64,000 bases of DNA, taken from Costus lasius. Its lineage: Eukaryota; Streptophyta; Magnoliopsida; Zingiberales; Costaceae. Each line of letters opens with the position of its first letter. Position 1 is the first letter of the stretch. Position numbers and translations under genes: made by a program. Under the pieces are notes generated by a model. The model did not search any database, had not been told where the DNA came from, and was given only the letters and a program-made list of their open reading frames with translations. Positions 1 to 14,863 of the stretch are shown here, one piece after another. The stretch lies in NCBI GenBank assembly GCA_027563935.2, contig CM050448.1:119524493-119588492 (forward strand), in the 5' to 3' direction.

Positions 1-560
1 GGAATCACTGACGGATCTTAAAAATTGCAGGTTGTCCTTGTCTTGGTCAGTCGCAAGTCATCAAGTTGCTCCAATGGTGGGAGTTGAAAGCACAAGGGCC
101 GGGATAGCTCTTGTGCTGTTGTCTGTAGATCTTCTTGCCCTACAGTTGAGTTGTGATGGCTGGTGGAGCAAGAACAGTTGGATGCCCAACATGCATCCGA
201 TTGTAGTATATAAATTCATTATCCAAGTTGGAGTCAGTTGGAATCTGACAATCCAAGAGCAAAAAGTGCTAGGTTTTCCATGGTATATCCAAAAAGATTC
301 TCTTCCGAATCTGTTGGATGATGTCTTCTCCTGCATTGAGTACTCAACTTTAATGTAGTCGTGGATCTCAGATTCACTTCATTTATTCCTAGGCAGTCTC
401 ATCTTTAGGTGGATCTACTTATGTTATATCTTGTGTTCTAATAACTGGTCTTGAAGGTGTGAGACCAGCAAATCTAGTGTTCATCACAGCGAGCATTTGT
501 AGTGCTGCTGTGATTTATTCATTTACAAAATGATACGCTGATGGTCAGTGTTTTTCCTGT
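1..560. other. unrecognised flank, possible 3' end of a neighbouring plus-strand transcript
   Basis: A mixed-composition stretch beside the 3' end of CCC1. It is less AT-rich than the DNA that follows. A 108-codon frame is open on the plus strand (32-358) and a 91-codon frame on the minus strand, but neither resembles a family I know. A splice-acceptor-like AAATTGCAG occurs at about 22-30, so this could be the last exon or 3' UTR of a plus-strand gene converging on CCC1. That is a guess from composition only. Confidence 0.2.
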
Positions 561-1142
561 GGTCAAACTTTTTTTTTTGCAACGAAAATAAATTATATTT
601 ATTAAAATAAGTTAGTTTACAAATATATAGGCCAATTAGCTGCTAAATTTTTCTGTGTTAACAGAATAATTGATGTCCTTCAAAATATTGATAACATGAA
701 AAGATTCTCGCTGAAATTGCTTGATCAAGTCAGTAGCCACTAAACAGTTCATTTTGATAATAACTCTTTCGAAGTCTTCTGTAGTAGTAGAGGCCAGATG
801 TCAAACTCACACCAGACCTCTCTTTATTAGTAAGTATTTAGATTCTTCATTACTGTTCTCAGATGAGAAATATATTTAAATAGCGCAATAAATAAATTAT
901 TCAAGCAAGGAGAGTACGGTTAATTTAACAAAGATAATAAGCTTCGGATTCAGATTATTCTTCGTTTGATAGTATCTAGAAATTAGTTAAGATTCTGTGT
1001 GTGAATATATGACATTATTATATTAATATAGTTTTATAGTTTTGAGGGAGATAATTGAGTTTTACATATATATATATTTTTTACAACACAACAACAATAG
1101 CATAATAGAGCATTCAAATAGCAACATTATAATGGACCCATA

Positions 1143-1521
1143 GGGTTAGTTTGACTCGTTTTGAAGTTGAGTTTTGAAGTTGATTTTAAGTAGGAAACAG
1201 TTAAAAAATTATTTGATAATGAAAAATAGAAATTAGGAAAACTATAATTTGATGTTTTTACAGCTTCTGCTTCTTTAAAAAAGTAATTTACATAATTTTA
1301 TTTAAAATTTTAATATTAAAAAAAATAAAATATATTATTATTTTAAATAATTTAAAATAAAATATATTATTATTTTAAATAATTTAAAATAATATATTTA
1401 TTTATTATTTTAAATTTTTACAGTAGATAAAATGTTATTAATTAAATATTTTATAAATTTTAACAGGATAAAACAGTACAACACAGTTATAAAACTAATA
1501 TCAGCAGAGTCAAACAAGTCA
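1143..1521. mobile_element. degenerate PIF/Harbinger-type MITE (copy 1)
   Basis: About 380 bp with worn terminal inverted repeats: GGGTTAGTTTGACTCG at the left, and the right end reads AGAGTCAAACAAGTCA on the plus strand. The interior is AT-rich. It matches the better-preserved copy at 39041-39441 along its length, for example AATTTACATAATTTTATTT and TATTTTATAAATTTTAACAG. The flanking 3-bp target duplication (ATA/TTA) is imperfect, which fits an older insertion. It lies downstream of the CCC1 stop. Confidence 0.6.
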
Positions 1522-1910
1522 TTAGTAAGTGATTTTAACTCAAATAATAAACAGTGGAGAAATATAGTAAAAGTCAACTAGGTTTTGTTTTTCAGAGTTT
1601 CGTCCGGATCGAAAGATGTGTTAGGGAGGGAACACAAAGATGCAAATTTCACATTTTGAGGCCACATGGTCGGCAAAAAGTCCTATCGTAGCAAGATAGG
1701 ATCAAACCATGCGAATCCTACTAAACCATTTTCACAAACATTTTATCTCAAAAAAAAGAAGAATTTCTTCTATATTTGAACAGTTGAACTCCCCCCCTAA
1801 GGGTGTCGAATACAAGTATTGTAGCCCTGATAGGTTGAAAATGAATAATTGTTGAAGCAAAATTGATAAATTACAAGTGAGCGAAGGCGGCCAAAATGAA
1901 GAAGGTATAA
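1522..1910 (-). other. CCC1 3' flank, probable 3' UTR
   Basis: The non-coding stretch between the MITE and the CCC1 stop codon. On the gene strand it should hold the 3' UTR and polyadenylation region. I could not fix the cleavage site. Confidence 0.4.
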
Positions 1911-4900
1911 TTATGTGAACAGGGTAACAACATCTTTCCTATATCCCCTAACTATCAACATTCTGGGAACATTCTCCACCAACAGATCCATGTACTCCAT
2001 GTAGAAGTATGCAGGATGATTCAAAGGCGGCGGCGGGAGGCTGACAAGCACAACAGCTGCCATCCGGGAGTATCTGAGTATGGTGGAATTTAGCTTCAGA
2101 GTCGTGTAAAGGAACTTATCGACCTGCTGCTCATTTACTACCACCGGCTTCCCATCAGCCATCAGAGGCTTCCCTTCTCTTTTGGCAGTCTCTTTCATCT
2201 CGGCAAGGTAGGTAGCTACTCGTCGTTGTGCACCGGTGAATGCCTCGATGGACTCATCCTGCTGAGTCCCACTATCAACATGGGACCCCCACGACTTCAT
2301 TGTTATAACGATTACCTCGGCCTGCATCCGCAGGTCATAGAGGAACTTTTTGACATCAGCCTTCAGCTCTTCAGCTTCTGTATCCTCTTCAGCAATGCAG
2401 AAGACCTGAATTTTACAGCTTTCAAAACACGCTTTTGTCAGGAGGAGCTGGGATAAGAGAAGCATGAGCCCGCCGTCTCTGACAATCCAGTAGAGATCAA
2501 TTGTCCCGAATTGTTTCTGATACTCACCAGGCCATTCATCAAGGCCTTTGACAATGACGACTGCCTTGTTGGCAATAATGCAATCGCTAATGATGCTGAC
2601 AAATGTAGACGGGATCTGGGTGAGATTCTCGCGGCGCCAAATCTCAGGATATCGCATCACTACAATGTTAGGCTTAAGATTGCCTAATCCCATGGTCTGG
2701 ACAATACCGCGGAAGCCATCAGACATTGTCGGAGCAACCACAATCTCAGCCACACCTTCACAGCGTTTGTAGTCGATGTAAGTGCCCAGTTGACGGCAGG
2801 TTGCCTTCGCATCGTCAGCTAATTCATGATAGTCTCCATCCATAATTGTGACAAAAATTGACATCCCTCGACCTTTCTTCTTCATGCAGTTAGCAAAATC
2901 TGCTAGTTTCGGATGACATGGGACATTTTCTGGTAGCTTTCCCCATGGCCGGCAGAAGATAAGGGGGATAGGATACCAGTTTTTAGGGTGTACCTGGTTT
3001 GCTGTAAGAAAGGACAGGGCATAAAATTTAATCGCGCCAGAGGTTCTCCCAAAAAGCAGCAGCAGCAACAACAAAACCCAGACTTATGCATGTGATAGTC
3101 TTCAGAGTTTACAGTGTACCGAGCAATCAATGAATATGGCATTTCTTAAAATAATTACAAAACCAGAAAATCGCAAATTAGTGTACCTCCCAGTGATCGA
3201 AGACTACGCAAGGCCAGTTGAAAATAGGCACTCTTAAATCCATCCCCCCAGTCTCCAGCCTTCCCTTTTATGCTCACATAGTAATATATGAGGCTAGCAA
3301 GGGCCAAAGACACCACAGTGAATGACCAGGAGATGAGGAACATGATCACTGGACAGACCAAAATTATCTTAGCCGCAGCAATTTAATAAAAGAAGAAGAA
3401 AACATTCATGGATGTCCTTATTATGTTTTAATTCTAAGGATCAGCCCCCAAGAATAAGCAAAAAAGAAGGGAAAAACAACTTAGCAGTTCAGACATGTCA
3501 AGTACACAGCCCGTAGCTAACTCAGATAGTAGTTCCAATATTCCATATAAAAACCTCCAGCATGCTGGCAAATTTGATGTTTGGGTTGTATTAATTAGAC
3601 CATTAGTGTCATTTGGATAGCTCAATACGTAGTCAGCTAAAGAAAAAAAATATATAGCACACTTTAAAGAGCTAACATACCAATGCAAATGAATGCTGCA
3701 AGAAGTGAAAGGCTCCAATGATGAAACTTCCATCTAGGACGCCAACTAGGAGCATCAAGTAGGTCAAGAAGGAAGCATGATAAATTAACTCCCGCATAGC
3801 ATAGTAGAAAGAACATAGTTATAGTAGGTGTGATTAGATCCAAGTTCCCAATTACAACGCAACAAATACAGATGAAGGCAGTAAATAGTGTTGCCAAATG
3901 AGGCTCATCACCTTCTGTAACCTTGAAATATTTAAGAACAGGGAGAATGTCATCATTTGATATTGCTGCAAGCAAGCGCGGTGCACCTGTCAAACTCTGA
4001 AGTGCTGCACCTAATGTGGAGAGAACAATCCCAACATATATAATTACAGGAAAAGGCCAAGCAACTGAAGCAGTTAGAAGCCTGCAGAAATATCTAAATT
4101 AGACAAAGAAATAAAGCCAGCAAATAGTATCTCGAAGCTGTTTTTAATTATAGTTGTGCATATTTTAAATTCAGAAGCTATGCCTCTGCACAAATTGTCC
4201 CCTAGAACCATTTGATATCTGCCCACCATCTCAGTTTGAGTCATGGATTCTATTCTCAGTGCATACCAAGCAGTAAACACAATACAAACCAATCTTACCT
4301 TGAAGTCTTAAACCAATACATAGACCTTCGTTGATACACTTAGATACACCAGGTACCATGTGTTGGTATGTATGGTATGTACTGGTTGGAGTCAGTGCAC
4401 CATTACTTAATGACATTAAAAACTATGGTTTGAGCTATTTATTTTGTTATTTGCTGCTTGTTATGCTGAAGCTTCACTAGTCTATTTTATGTATGTTTAC
4501 AGAAGTAGCAATAACGAATATCCTAAGATGGTTCTCATCAATTTGGTGATGTTCTTGAAACAAATATAATTGTTACTTCCTGCTGAGAGTAATGTGCATT
4601 AGTTGCTATGCTAGTATGTTAAGTAACTGGTTGTTTATTTACTTTGGTTAAGTCTTGTGTGGCTTCTCAGAGAAGCTAAGTGTTGTGTAGCTTTCAAAGA
4701 AGCTTTCTGCTGTGTAAAAAAAACTAGGTTAGTTGTTGTACTGTGTATGCTGAGAAAAAAAACCTGAGAAACAAGGAGAACATTCTCTAGCAAAAAGGAA
4801 ATTCCAGCACCTTCTACCACCATCATTTCTCTTGTTTTGAGTATATTGTATGTGTTTTAGCTTGCCAACACTTCCTTACTGAATAAGTCGTAAAGTGCAG

Positions 4901-7900
4901 GAGACACTATCAGAACGCATTTATCAAACAATAGCAGGGCCAATAATCTACTTGTCTAGTAAATATGGCACATATTATATCATATGGGTAGTGTCTCATT
5001 TCAATTATAACGCATTCTCTCAAACTGAACATAGATGTTAATCATGCTAATCTTTTATATATAATAAACAAATGGAAAGGCAAACAAGTTCCAATGAGGA
5101 AATATGCAAAATCATTCTCTAATGTGGTAAAAGGACTACAAATCATATTGGTGATTATAACGTCTCTAACAAAGTGATAGTCCACTTTAATGTGTATGAT
5201 CCTCTATGAAAATTAAATTACAAGTTGCAATGCACATGGCTACATGTTTATCACATTGAATGATCAGTAACTCTGAGTGAAATATGAGACATAACCCTCA
5301 ACTTAGTTTATGCACTAATTCATGCACATGCATTTTGCTTATTAATTTTGTGAGTGGCCAAATTTTCTCTGACACAAGTGTAAGACCCAAAGGTGGTGGT
5401 TTAAAAGCATTTTTTTGATAGTGTAAGATCTTCAAGACTTTATTTGGAATTTTAATAAACAAACAACACCAACAACAAAGGAAACAATGTTATATTCTAT
5501 ACTCTTTTTTGGATACAAGAATCCTAGAAACATTTGTAGTCACAGTTTTCCCTCCGAGATTTGGGTAAACCTAAGTATTTTTTTTGGGAATTAAGATAGC
5601 TTACAGAGAATCTACAATACCATTATTATTGCAAAAAATATGCACTCAATCTACTCACTGAAACATGGATGATTGATTGCAAGCTTGTAAATACACCAAT
5701 GATTCCCAAAAAAAATCTATGTAAAATGATAGTGTTTGCATTTGTTGATGCCACACACTATCATTAGTTGGTTGGAAACTTATTTATCTTATAGTTACTA
5801 GACTAAACAAATCAGGACACCATACATCGACATCTTTACTAAGCCATCATTGTGTGGAATATGCTAGGCTTGGCTGATATCTTTGCTCTAGCTTGAGAGA
5901 GAGTGTCGAGTTTTGTATACTATTGTTAATGGGCTACGGATCTGGCCGGTGTTAGTGGATATTATAGACATATAAATTGTAGTATAAAACAATCCTAACG
6001 TATAGTTTTTTATTTTACCCTTTTACAAACATCAAGGTGAGAGAAAATTGGCAACGATAAGGTCACGTTCGCGCTTCAGGGTCTCTATTAAATTGTTAGC
6101 ATATGGATGATAAACCATGCTAGATCACTATATGTTGACTTGCTTGCTTCATATTGAGCAGTTCATTATATATGATTGTAAATCTGACCCCATTATTTTC
6201 AAGAGAATAAATCTGCTTATAGTTTTTCTTTAATGGAGGAACATAACTATGCTCTAAATGCCATTGAGGAGCGATGATACAAATTGACATTTGCCATGCT
6301 AAAATTTTTTTATCAAGACAACCGATAAAAGAGAATTTATATGCTAAAGATTAGGGTCTACAAGAGGTAGTTGGCAGCATTAACTTGACTGTGGATCCCG
6401 ATGATAAGATCTATAGGGTTGAGAAGAGGATTCACATTTCAAACCATAGGAGAGATAGAAGAACGACGGACTACTATTTTGGTGTTGCTTATAACGATTT
6501 GCCGTTAAGTAAACCTATGGGGTGGTAATTTCAGGCTGCCCATAGGTAGACACTGTTCTTGCCTAATGTGAGAAAAGGAGGCTGGGGAGATAGTGAGCAA
6601 ATGGAAGGAGGGAGGGTAGTTGGTGGGTGGGTAGAGATAGAGAAGATAGGAGGATGAGAGGGAATATGAGAGAAAAAAAAGGATCAATGACTACGATTAG
6701 GTACTTTCACTATATCTCTTCATGTTTTTATTTCCTCGACAGTTGGAAACTACCATTTATCTTAACCAAGTTAATTCACATGCTTTAAGTAATCAACTTA
6801 ATCAAATTGACACTCTAACCATACCTTTTATGTGATATGTAGGCTAGTTTGCCATTTTATGCTCTCAAAGATCAAGAAGAATAACAGGTCCTAGGCTAAA
6901 CAAAAATTAGAGCATAAGGAAAAGCTCATACAATTTGCAGTCTATATGAATATAAAAAAATTGATAATCTAAAAAGCCTAAAAAGCCATACAGGAATATG
7001 ATGTTACCGGTTTGTCAGTAGCTCTTCTCTGGTTGCCAAAGACCCAAATAGAATTACCGTTATCAAATATAAAGCAGAGGTGACGAACGTTGCGACAAGT
7101 GTTCCAACTGGTATAGAACGCTGTGTATCCATCAATGATGCAGATCGGTTTGAACCAGCCATAATTCCTGTTACTGCTGGAAAGAATAGACCCACCAATG
7201 CACTATAAAATATGGAAATATCAGAACACATTTAATTACAAATTTAACTACATATTGATACAATATAGACAAACTAAGGTGAAAACCGGCCATTGAAAGG
7301 TGTCTTTGCTAAATCAAACTTTCTACCAAGTGCATTGAAAAATCTAATTTGAATGTTCTTTTAACAAAGTATATTGAAGGCAAAGTTTCATAAACGCATA
7401 TAGTACATTGTTCATACTAGTTTGAGACAGAACCAGTACTAATATACCACATTTCGGATATTGAGCGTGTTTTCAGGACCCGTTTAACTAAGTTCAGTGG
7501 GTTCTCCTGTGAAACAAACACGTGTCCATTTCCAGCTATAAACAAGCAATAACTCTACTCTCTATCGATGTACAAGTTCAATATCCGAGAAAAAAATTTC
7601 TAATCAGGGACCTCGCTTAGCTGAGTTCAGTGGGGTACTGATTCAAACTGACTATATCAGCATAATGCTATAGTAAACCCAGACAACTAGTACAAACCAA
7701 AAATTTAGGTCAGTTTATATCGAAATTTCAAACTTTGGTCTTTATGTTCTTTATATACAAGTAGATGGTGCAACATAAGGTATGAAAATCCTTGTGGTGT
7801 ATGGACTTTATACGGTGGTACGTAGAATATATAAAATCAATCCGCCCAAGCCAAATGAAGCCTTTATCTCATACAAGGCACATTGTGACTTTGGTATAGT

Positions 7901-10900
7901 ATCTAGGGGTGAAAGTGCTTAGTTAAATCAAAGAGTTTAAAACTGAAGGTTCCACACTTTCTACTATGGCACCCACTCTCTGCATACACCCTTGGTATGT
8001 GTTTGCCCGATGCCTGATATCTTATGTAACGCTCCATTTAATATAGTAATTTCTTAGTGCTCATCGTGGAGCCTAGTGGTACAGGGTGTTTGGGTGACAT
8101 TTCACACTCACAGGCGTTTTACTTATATTACCTAAAAATTGAAATGAGATATCAAGGGGAGGTTAATTATTGTGCCTTTGAGGGAGCAACATGGTGTTTG
8201 TGAATCACCAAGCTAGTATCCTAAATGTTGGATGGTAAATTGCGTGAATTCTTAGTGGAAAAATTAAGGCAGTGACAGGTAGCCTCTGGAGCACTCCTCA
8301 CACAATGTTACTAATCATATCTAATAGCAACTTCACGCACAACAACAAACTACCATCAACTCTTTTTTATCAATCTATACCTTTCTTTCTTCAAATATGA
8401 AAAAGTAACAACATTGTTGTCCTTGTTGTCAATCCTAGCCTATACTACAACAGGCACTTCAATCAATTCCCTTCATAACCATTACCATTGTGCTAGATTC
8501 CTACAACGTCACCACCCTACAGCTTGCCTAGTACCCTACAACTTACTTGTAGCCTGCTTTCTACCCAACATCACCTCCTCTTACATGAAAATTGCAATCA
8601 CCAGTCTCTCAACCTCAAGTTTGTAGCACCAAAGATGACTCAACACTATGGGAAATGACATCATAGTCAATGATAATCAAGATTTTTTTGGGGTCCTATT
8701 TTGTGATTTTTATGTTGTGACTTATGGAAGAGCCAAAATCAATGATGGTTACATTATGCTCTGTAAGGACAAATTTATCAAATTAAATATTTACATTTTT
8801 TTGGGATCTATGTTACTGACCTAATTCTATTAATGATATAAGGAATCTAGGTCAATGGTTTGGACCTGGTATGCGAGAGTAGGAGAATAGTATATATTAG
8901 GATTTGGGGTTTGAGAAGGGATTGGAGTGTTGTTTCTTCTTTTTGTTTGGGCGTGCGTCTACCATAATCTCGCCAGATCCATTGCTGAGACATTGGTGGT
9001 CCAGTGACAGCCTAAGGTGGAAGCAAATTCTATTATCGGCATGCGGCAACAACACGATTGCAGTGGAAAGTGGGTGTGAGCTAGCGAATTGGCATAGTGA
9101 GTAGTCTGGCGGCATGCAAATCTGGTGAGTGTGGAGGTTCCACCGATGGAGGGCTTGGGAAACCCTAGCCACCGAGCAAAATCTGGCTGAGTGCTAGGGT
9201 AAACCTAATGGCTGCAAGAGGAAAAAAAAGAAAGAAGGAAAGAGAGAGAGAACTTTCAGAGAGAGAGGGGCTGAGAACTGCTGGGGAGAAAAAAAAGAGA
9301 GATGATGAGACGAGAGACATGCCTGTGAGAAGACAATGGTAGAAATGCAGAGTTCCATTATAGTAGTGCACGCAAAACTTTAGTGAGAGTAAAGGAGAAT
9401 GGAAGTCCTAGCGGTGATAAAGAAACAATGACATAATCGGGAGGAGCCGAGAGAAATTGCTTGGTGCCCGGCCGAGATAGATAGTTGCCTTAAAGTTTTA
9501 GATAAGATGAAAGACTTATCGATAAAGTTAATGAAGGAGAGGGAGGGCCCAAGGGAGTTTCCATCAGCTACCGGCCATCGCTAGTACAATGGGCCACACT
9601 GATCACCACCGCCAAAACATGAGTGATGGTCTCCAACAGAGTTGGCCCAATGGCCAATGTTACAACATCTATGCCAAAGGCAGCCAAGGAGGGGGTGTTT
9701 ATGCTAGAGGAGACTTAGACAAGAAGTTGGTAATGGAAAAGGATAAATGATGGATCTGTTGGCGAGATTTAACGGAGCTGATCTGATATGGCAGATAGCA
9801 AGGGTAGAACACTACTTTGACATGATGGGAACAACTGTGTATAGGATTCCAATAGCCTTTGAGCATGAAAGGCCACCTGGGCCGACTGGTATAGATGGAT
9901 GAAGTGGAGAATAACCAAATAATTGGAAAATGTTAAAAGAAGAAATGTTACAAAAGTACAATGAATTTCTAGCCACCTCGGCGTATGAGCATTTGGCGTC
10001 CCTACTCGAGGGATGCATGACAGCGACAAGAGTATGTGATGACTTATGAAGAGATAATCTCCTAAATACCTAATATACTTAGAACAACAATATAGGAAGA
10101 TTTTTTTTAAAGGGATTCAATTTAGACATCAAAGAGAGGGTGTGAGCATTTTTCCCAACCAATGTCATGAGAGGCATGATACTTGCTCATGTCATTGAGT
10201 GGGAAATAACAAGGAGAGCAAAACTAAAAGGGCAAACAATGGCATAAGTAGCAACGAGCAAAAGCCATTCGGGATCTGGAAACTACTTTTGGGGAGGAAG
10301 CCCTCATTTATATCCAACATTATTAGGTTCATCTTCGGGGGTTGTTTTAACCATAATGTTCCCTGACCGGGGAGAAGTGCCAACGCCAACTCTAGAATAG
10401 TATTACAAGCATAGGGAAGAGAAGGCGGCTCATCTCATATAAGTTCTAGAGAAGTGAGAAACCAACATGGCCTTACAAGAGGGCAGAGTAACAATGATCG
10501 ATGAGCTGAACTTTGTCCTACAAAGACTACATCAACAAAAGAGAAAAAAAAATTTTGTTTCCATTGTAATCAACTTTATCACCTGATGCATCGATGCAGA
10601 ACAAGAGCCTCCGTTTGAAGGCACAAAAAGGGCTGTAGCCCTAGGTTCCAAGTTGTAAAAATAATTTTATGAGTTATCAAATAGCTTTGGGGACAAGACT
10701 ATAGTTTGCGAGGGGGGCAATGTAATGTGCCCAACTCTATTTATAATATAGTGGGTCTAGGTCAATGGGTTAGACCCTATTCATGAGAGTAAGAAAGTAG
10801 TATGTATTACGATTCGGGGTTTAAAAGGTGGGGATTGTAGAGTTATTTCTTTATTTCATTTGGGGATGCATCTGCCATAGTCTTGCTAGATCCCCGGTTG

Positions 10901-13900
10901 GAGAATAATTATATCAATCTACTCTTAATTACAGTGTTAGCCCTTCCCAAGTTGCATACCATACATATAACACAACAGTAGCAATGGGGTTATCTAATGG
11001 ACGAACAACACATCTCACAAGAGGACCCCTCTTGTGTTCGATGTCAATAGCTTTAAATGTTTTCAATCCTTTAATAGCATGATGACATTATTAAATGAGA
11101 AAGTGGAAGTGTAGACTGTGGTAAACCATAACATAGAGGCTTTCTCTATAACACTCATACTTCTACATCTTTCTCTAGTAATTTCTTATAAATACTTTAG
11201 TATACCAAATCACACTTTTCACTATCCACATGCCTCACATACATGAAGTAGAGACATCACATACCAAGGTTTGCATTATCAGTCCAACTAGAGGTGGCCA
11301 ACGGGCCGGGCTGGCCCAGCATGGGCCCGGCACGGCACGGCACGGCACATTGACCAAGTCAACGGGCTGAGAGAGGCCCATGGCCCGGTTGGGCCGGAGG
11401 GTTCAGGCACGTGGGCCGGGCTGGGCACGACCTGCAAGTGGGCTGGGCTCGGCACGGCACGGACCCGTGCCAGGCACGGCACGCGGGCCGGGCCAGGCCC
11501 AGCAAGCGTAATTAATATTTTTTATTATTTGGCGCCAAAATTTAAATTTTTTCCTATGTTATTTTACATTTATACCCCCTTAAAGTATCTAAAAAATTTA
11601 AATTTATAGGTATAATTGTCTTTTAGCTATAAATTTATTATTTTATTCTCTTTTAATAATATAAAATAGAGGATAAATTTATAAATTTACACTCATTTTA
11701 TCTCTATAAATTCTAGATAGTTCTTTATATTTTCACACACAAAATTTTAGTTTGAATTATTTTTTTATTACATTCTTCTTAATCACGTGAGTTTCAATTA
11801 CTTTGTTAATTGTGTTTGCAGTTTTGCAGGTGAGCTGTGAGCACGAGGCATAGAGAAAAATGACAGATAATAGAAGAGTGGAGATAATTATCATTATGTC
11901 AAATTCTCAACGTTCAATCTTCCTTACATCTACCTTAAATTTCTTCAATGCTGATCAATGAAGAATCACTATTTTAAGTATTATCGAATGTGTTAGTCAA
12001 ATCATACGAATTGATGTATTCAAGTTCGAAGAACACTTTATCCACTTATCTGATCATGCAAGACAAGAATTTTTGGCTTCTCCCTCCCCTTCTGGGGTTG
12101 AGATTGAGATAGAGGTTGAGGACTTTGAAGTAAATGATAGTGAGGAGGACAGTGATAATATCAGCGATGAGCCGGAACAATATATCGAAACAAACCAAGC
12201 ACAAGAGTCACTTGAGTTTTTTATTGTTGAAGAAGGAGGTAGAGCTGAAAACATGGAGTGCGCAATATGCATAGAGAAGATGGAGCACGGAGAGCAAGTA
12301 TGTTTAACACAATGCTCGTACATCTTCCATAGTAGCTGCTTGCGTCGCTGGCTACTGGTTAGTTGTTTATGCCTATTATGTCGGCAATTGATTTAAGCTT
12401 AAATGTATAATTTATGAATATGAAATTTAATCGAGTTGGTTTTAACTTTAGTCATGTGTTGTTAGTGTTGTTAATAAATAAATAAATATTAATTTAATAA
12501 AATATATTAAAATTAAAATTATATATTTTTAAAATAAAATTAATTAATTAAATAATAATTTAATATTTTTTTAAAAATTTGTGCAACATACATAATGCTC
12601 AATTTCTCAATTTATTAATTTTTTTTCATATTTTAATTAATTAATAATTTACTTATTTTTTAAAATTTATTTTAATTAATTTTTATATTATTTTTAAATT
12701 CGGCATGTAGGCCAAAGTCGGCCCGCGGGCCGGTGCCGGATCCGGGCCGAGCGAACACTTGAGCCATGCCTGGGCTGGCACGCCTAATCGTGTCGCGGGT
12801 CGTGCCGGGGCCCAGAGTTTTTTCCGCCATGCCGGGCCCAACACGGCACGATTAAGAGCCGGGCCGGCCCGAGCATGGCCCATGACCACCTCTTGAGTCC
12901 AACCGATGGCACCAGTCTGGTCTTGAACCGATATGCTATAGTGAAACTAATACTGTGTTACAGTAAAATCGAACTAGCACACTGCTACAATGAAACCAAA
13001 CTCATCTCGGACCGTTAAAAATCAAAAATTTCAGCCAATTTGGACCGGCTTTAAAAACATTGCTGACACATACAAACCAATGCAAACTGTCTCTATTATG
13101 TGTTTAGGATATGACACTGATCTACCTGCATATTTCTCGAAAAAGGAGTAGAGTTATTGGTAGACCATCTCTACCTATCATGTATGCACAAGAGGCACTT
13201 GATAAGTTTATCTCTCACAAACAATTAAGCACTCCTCCCACCATATGCAAGCTGATTGTAGAGTGCACATACATGAAAAGCTAATGCTTAGTTGTTTGCA
13301 TGATACCTTCTCATAACTCATAAGCATAGACCAAAACATATTTAACAAATGCATTCTCTCTTAAGGAAATTATGTGTTAAAACTCAGTTATAGCAACTAA
13401 GTCCCTTGAGTTTACGGAGAGCACTATAGTTATTATGTCAAAGTGAGTCAATACCACATGTTTGAATTATGTCAGAGCAAATCAATCATTATTATATATT
13501 TCAAATTGCGAGAGCTCATTAATTCATAATCTACAACTTGGATGAGTTAAACTAGTGTATGACCCTTTTACTTTTATTACTTCAAACATAAAAGTATAAT
13601 AATTACGAATCATATAATCCGTTCCACATAATAAAAGTATTTTTATCACATTAACTTCTAATGAAATCATATACTTAGTATTTATTTGAATATACCATTT
13701 TATTTACTTATATTTATTTAATACTATAACTATATTAGTTAAAGATATAAATAAATATAGCAAAACTTATACATTACCTAGTAATCATTAAATATATTGA
13801 CTTATGTACGTTCAAGTAATTTAATTCTTGCTTCTTCACAGCTATTTGGTTATATAATTTTATTCCAACCATTTTATTAGTTTTGTAGTAGCCAGTTGCC

Positions 13901-14812
13901 ACGATAATTTATTCAACATGGTTTTATTAACCTAAATATACAACTTGTTATTGGTACACTTCGTTATGCATTTTCTACGGCAGTAAAAATAAAACAAACA
14001 ATTTTATCAAACAAGTTTCATGTCTAAAAGTAAAAGGTACAAGTTACATATATAGATTTTTATCCACATAAGGTTTAAAAGAATAGGCTATGTTAAAGTA
14101 AACATGTGTTGATAATTGTAATACTACTATGCGTATACCCAAGGTAACAAAATTAATATATAATCGAGTCTAACACTCCAAAAGTTATAGATGAGAGGTT
14201 TGAGTTCTTCTATTTGTGCATGTGATAGGATGTCTCTCAAAAGTTAGTGTCTATGCACCATGCACCATGGTTTTGAAAACCAGTATGTGCAGTACATATT
14301 GGTTTTCAAAAGTTAGTGTCTATGCACCATGCACCATGAACTATGGTTTCGAAAACCACAAAGCAGAGCAGAAAGAGGAGAGGGCAAATGTGGTTGGCTC
14401 GCTGCGAGCTTCGATGAACACAGTGGCTAACTGTGAGCTTCAATGATGCATTGCAGGAACAACGGAGGGGCGGCCGGTACTAGTCCTTCTCATAATCAAT
14501 TTCATTTCATTTGACTCTGTCTAGTACAAACTAGTTCATATCAATTCGAGAAACCTTTATACACCAGGGTTTTAAAAATCGATTTATATTATACAAGGTT
14601 TGAAATTTTGATTCAAATCGGTGTACCGGTCTAGTCTCGAACCAGTTTGAAATCGACTGTACAGATAGTGCTATAGTAGGGACCGATACAAATCAAAAAT
14701 TTTGGTCGGTTTGCACTGAAATTTCAAACTTGGAATCATATAGTATATGTGGTACATGCTTATATTTGACCGGTACATGAAACAAGGTCAACACTAATCT
14801 AGCATATAGATG

Positions 14813-14863
<51 letters not shown>

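Larger units (their letters stand above)
8811..10902 (+). mobile_element. decayed gag-only Ty3/gypsy element with LTR remnants
   Basis: A left LTR start (TGTTACTGACC at 8811) and a right LTR start (TGTAATGTGCCC at 10721) share about 180 bp of diverged sequence, including TCTAGGTCAATGG. The right one follows a polypurine tract, GAGGGGGGCAA, as a 3' LTR should. Between them, around 9740-10650, broken plus-strand frames recall a gypsy capsid: RFNGAD and [12 protein letters not shown], then a zinc-knuckle-like HCNQLYHPMHRC at about 10560-10595. Many stops and frameshifts are present, no pol is seen, and the 3' LTR is truncated near 10902. It is an old insertion in CCC1 intron 9, opposite to the gene. 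Confidence 0.6.

Noticed and set aside
11289..12895. Autonomous hAT transposon
   Set aside because: No transposase domain is readable in any frame; the only coding-like block is the RING-H2 fragment.
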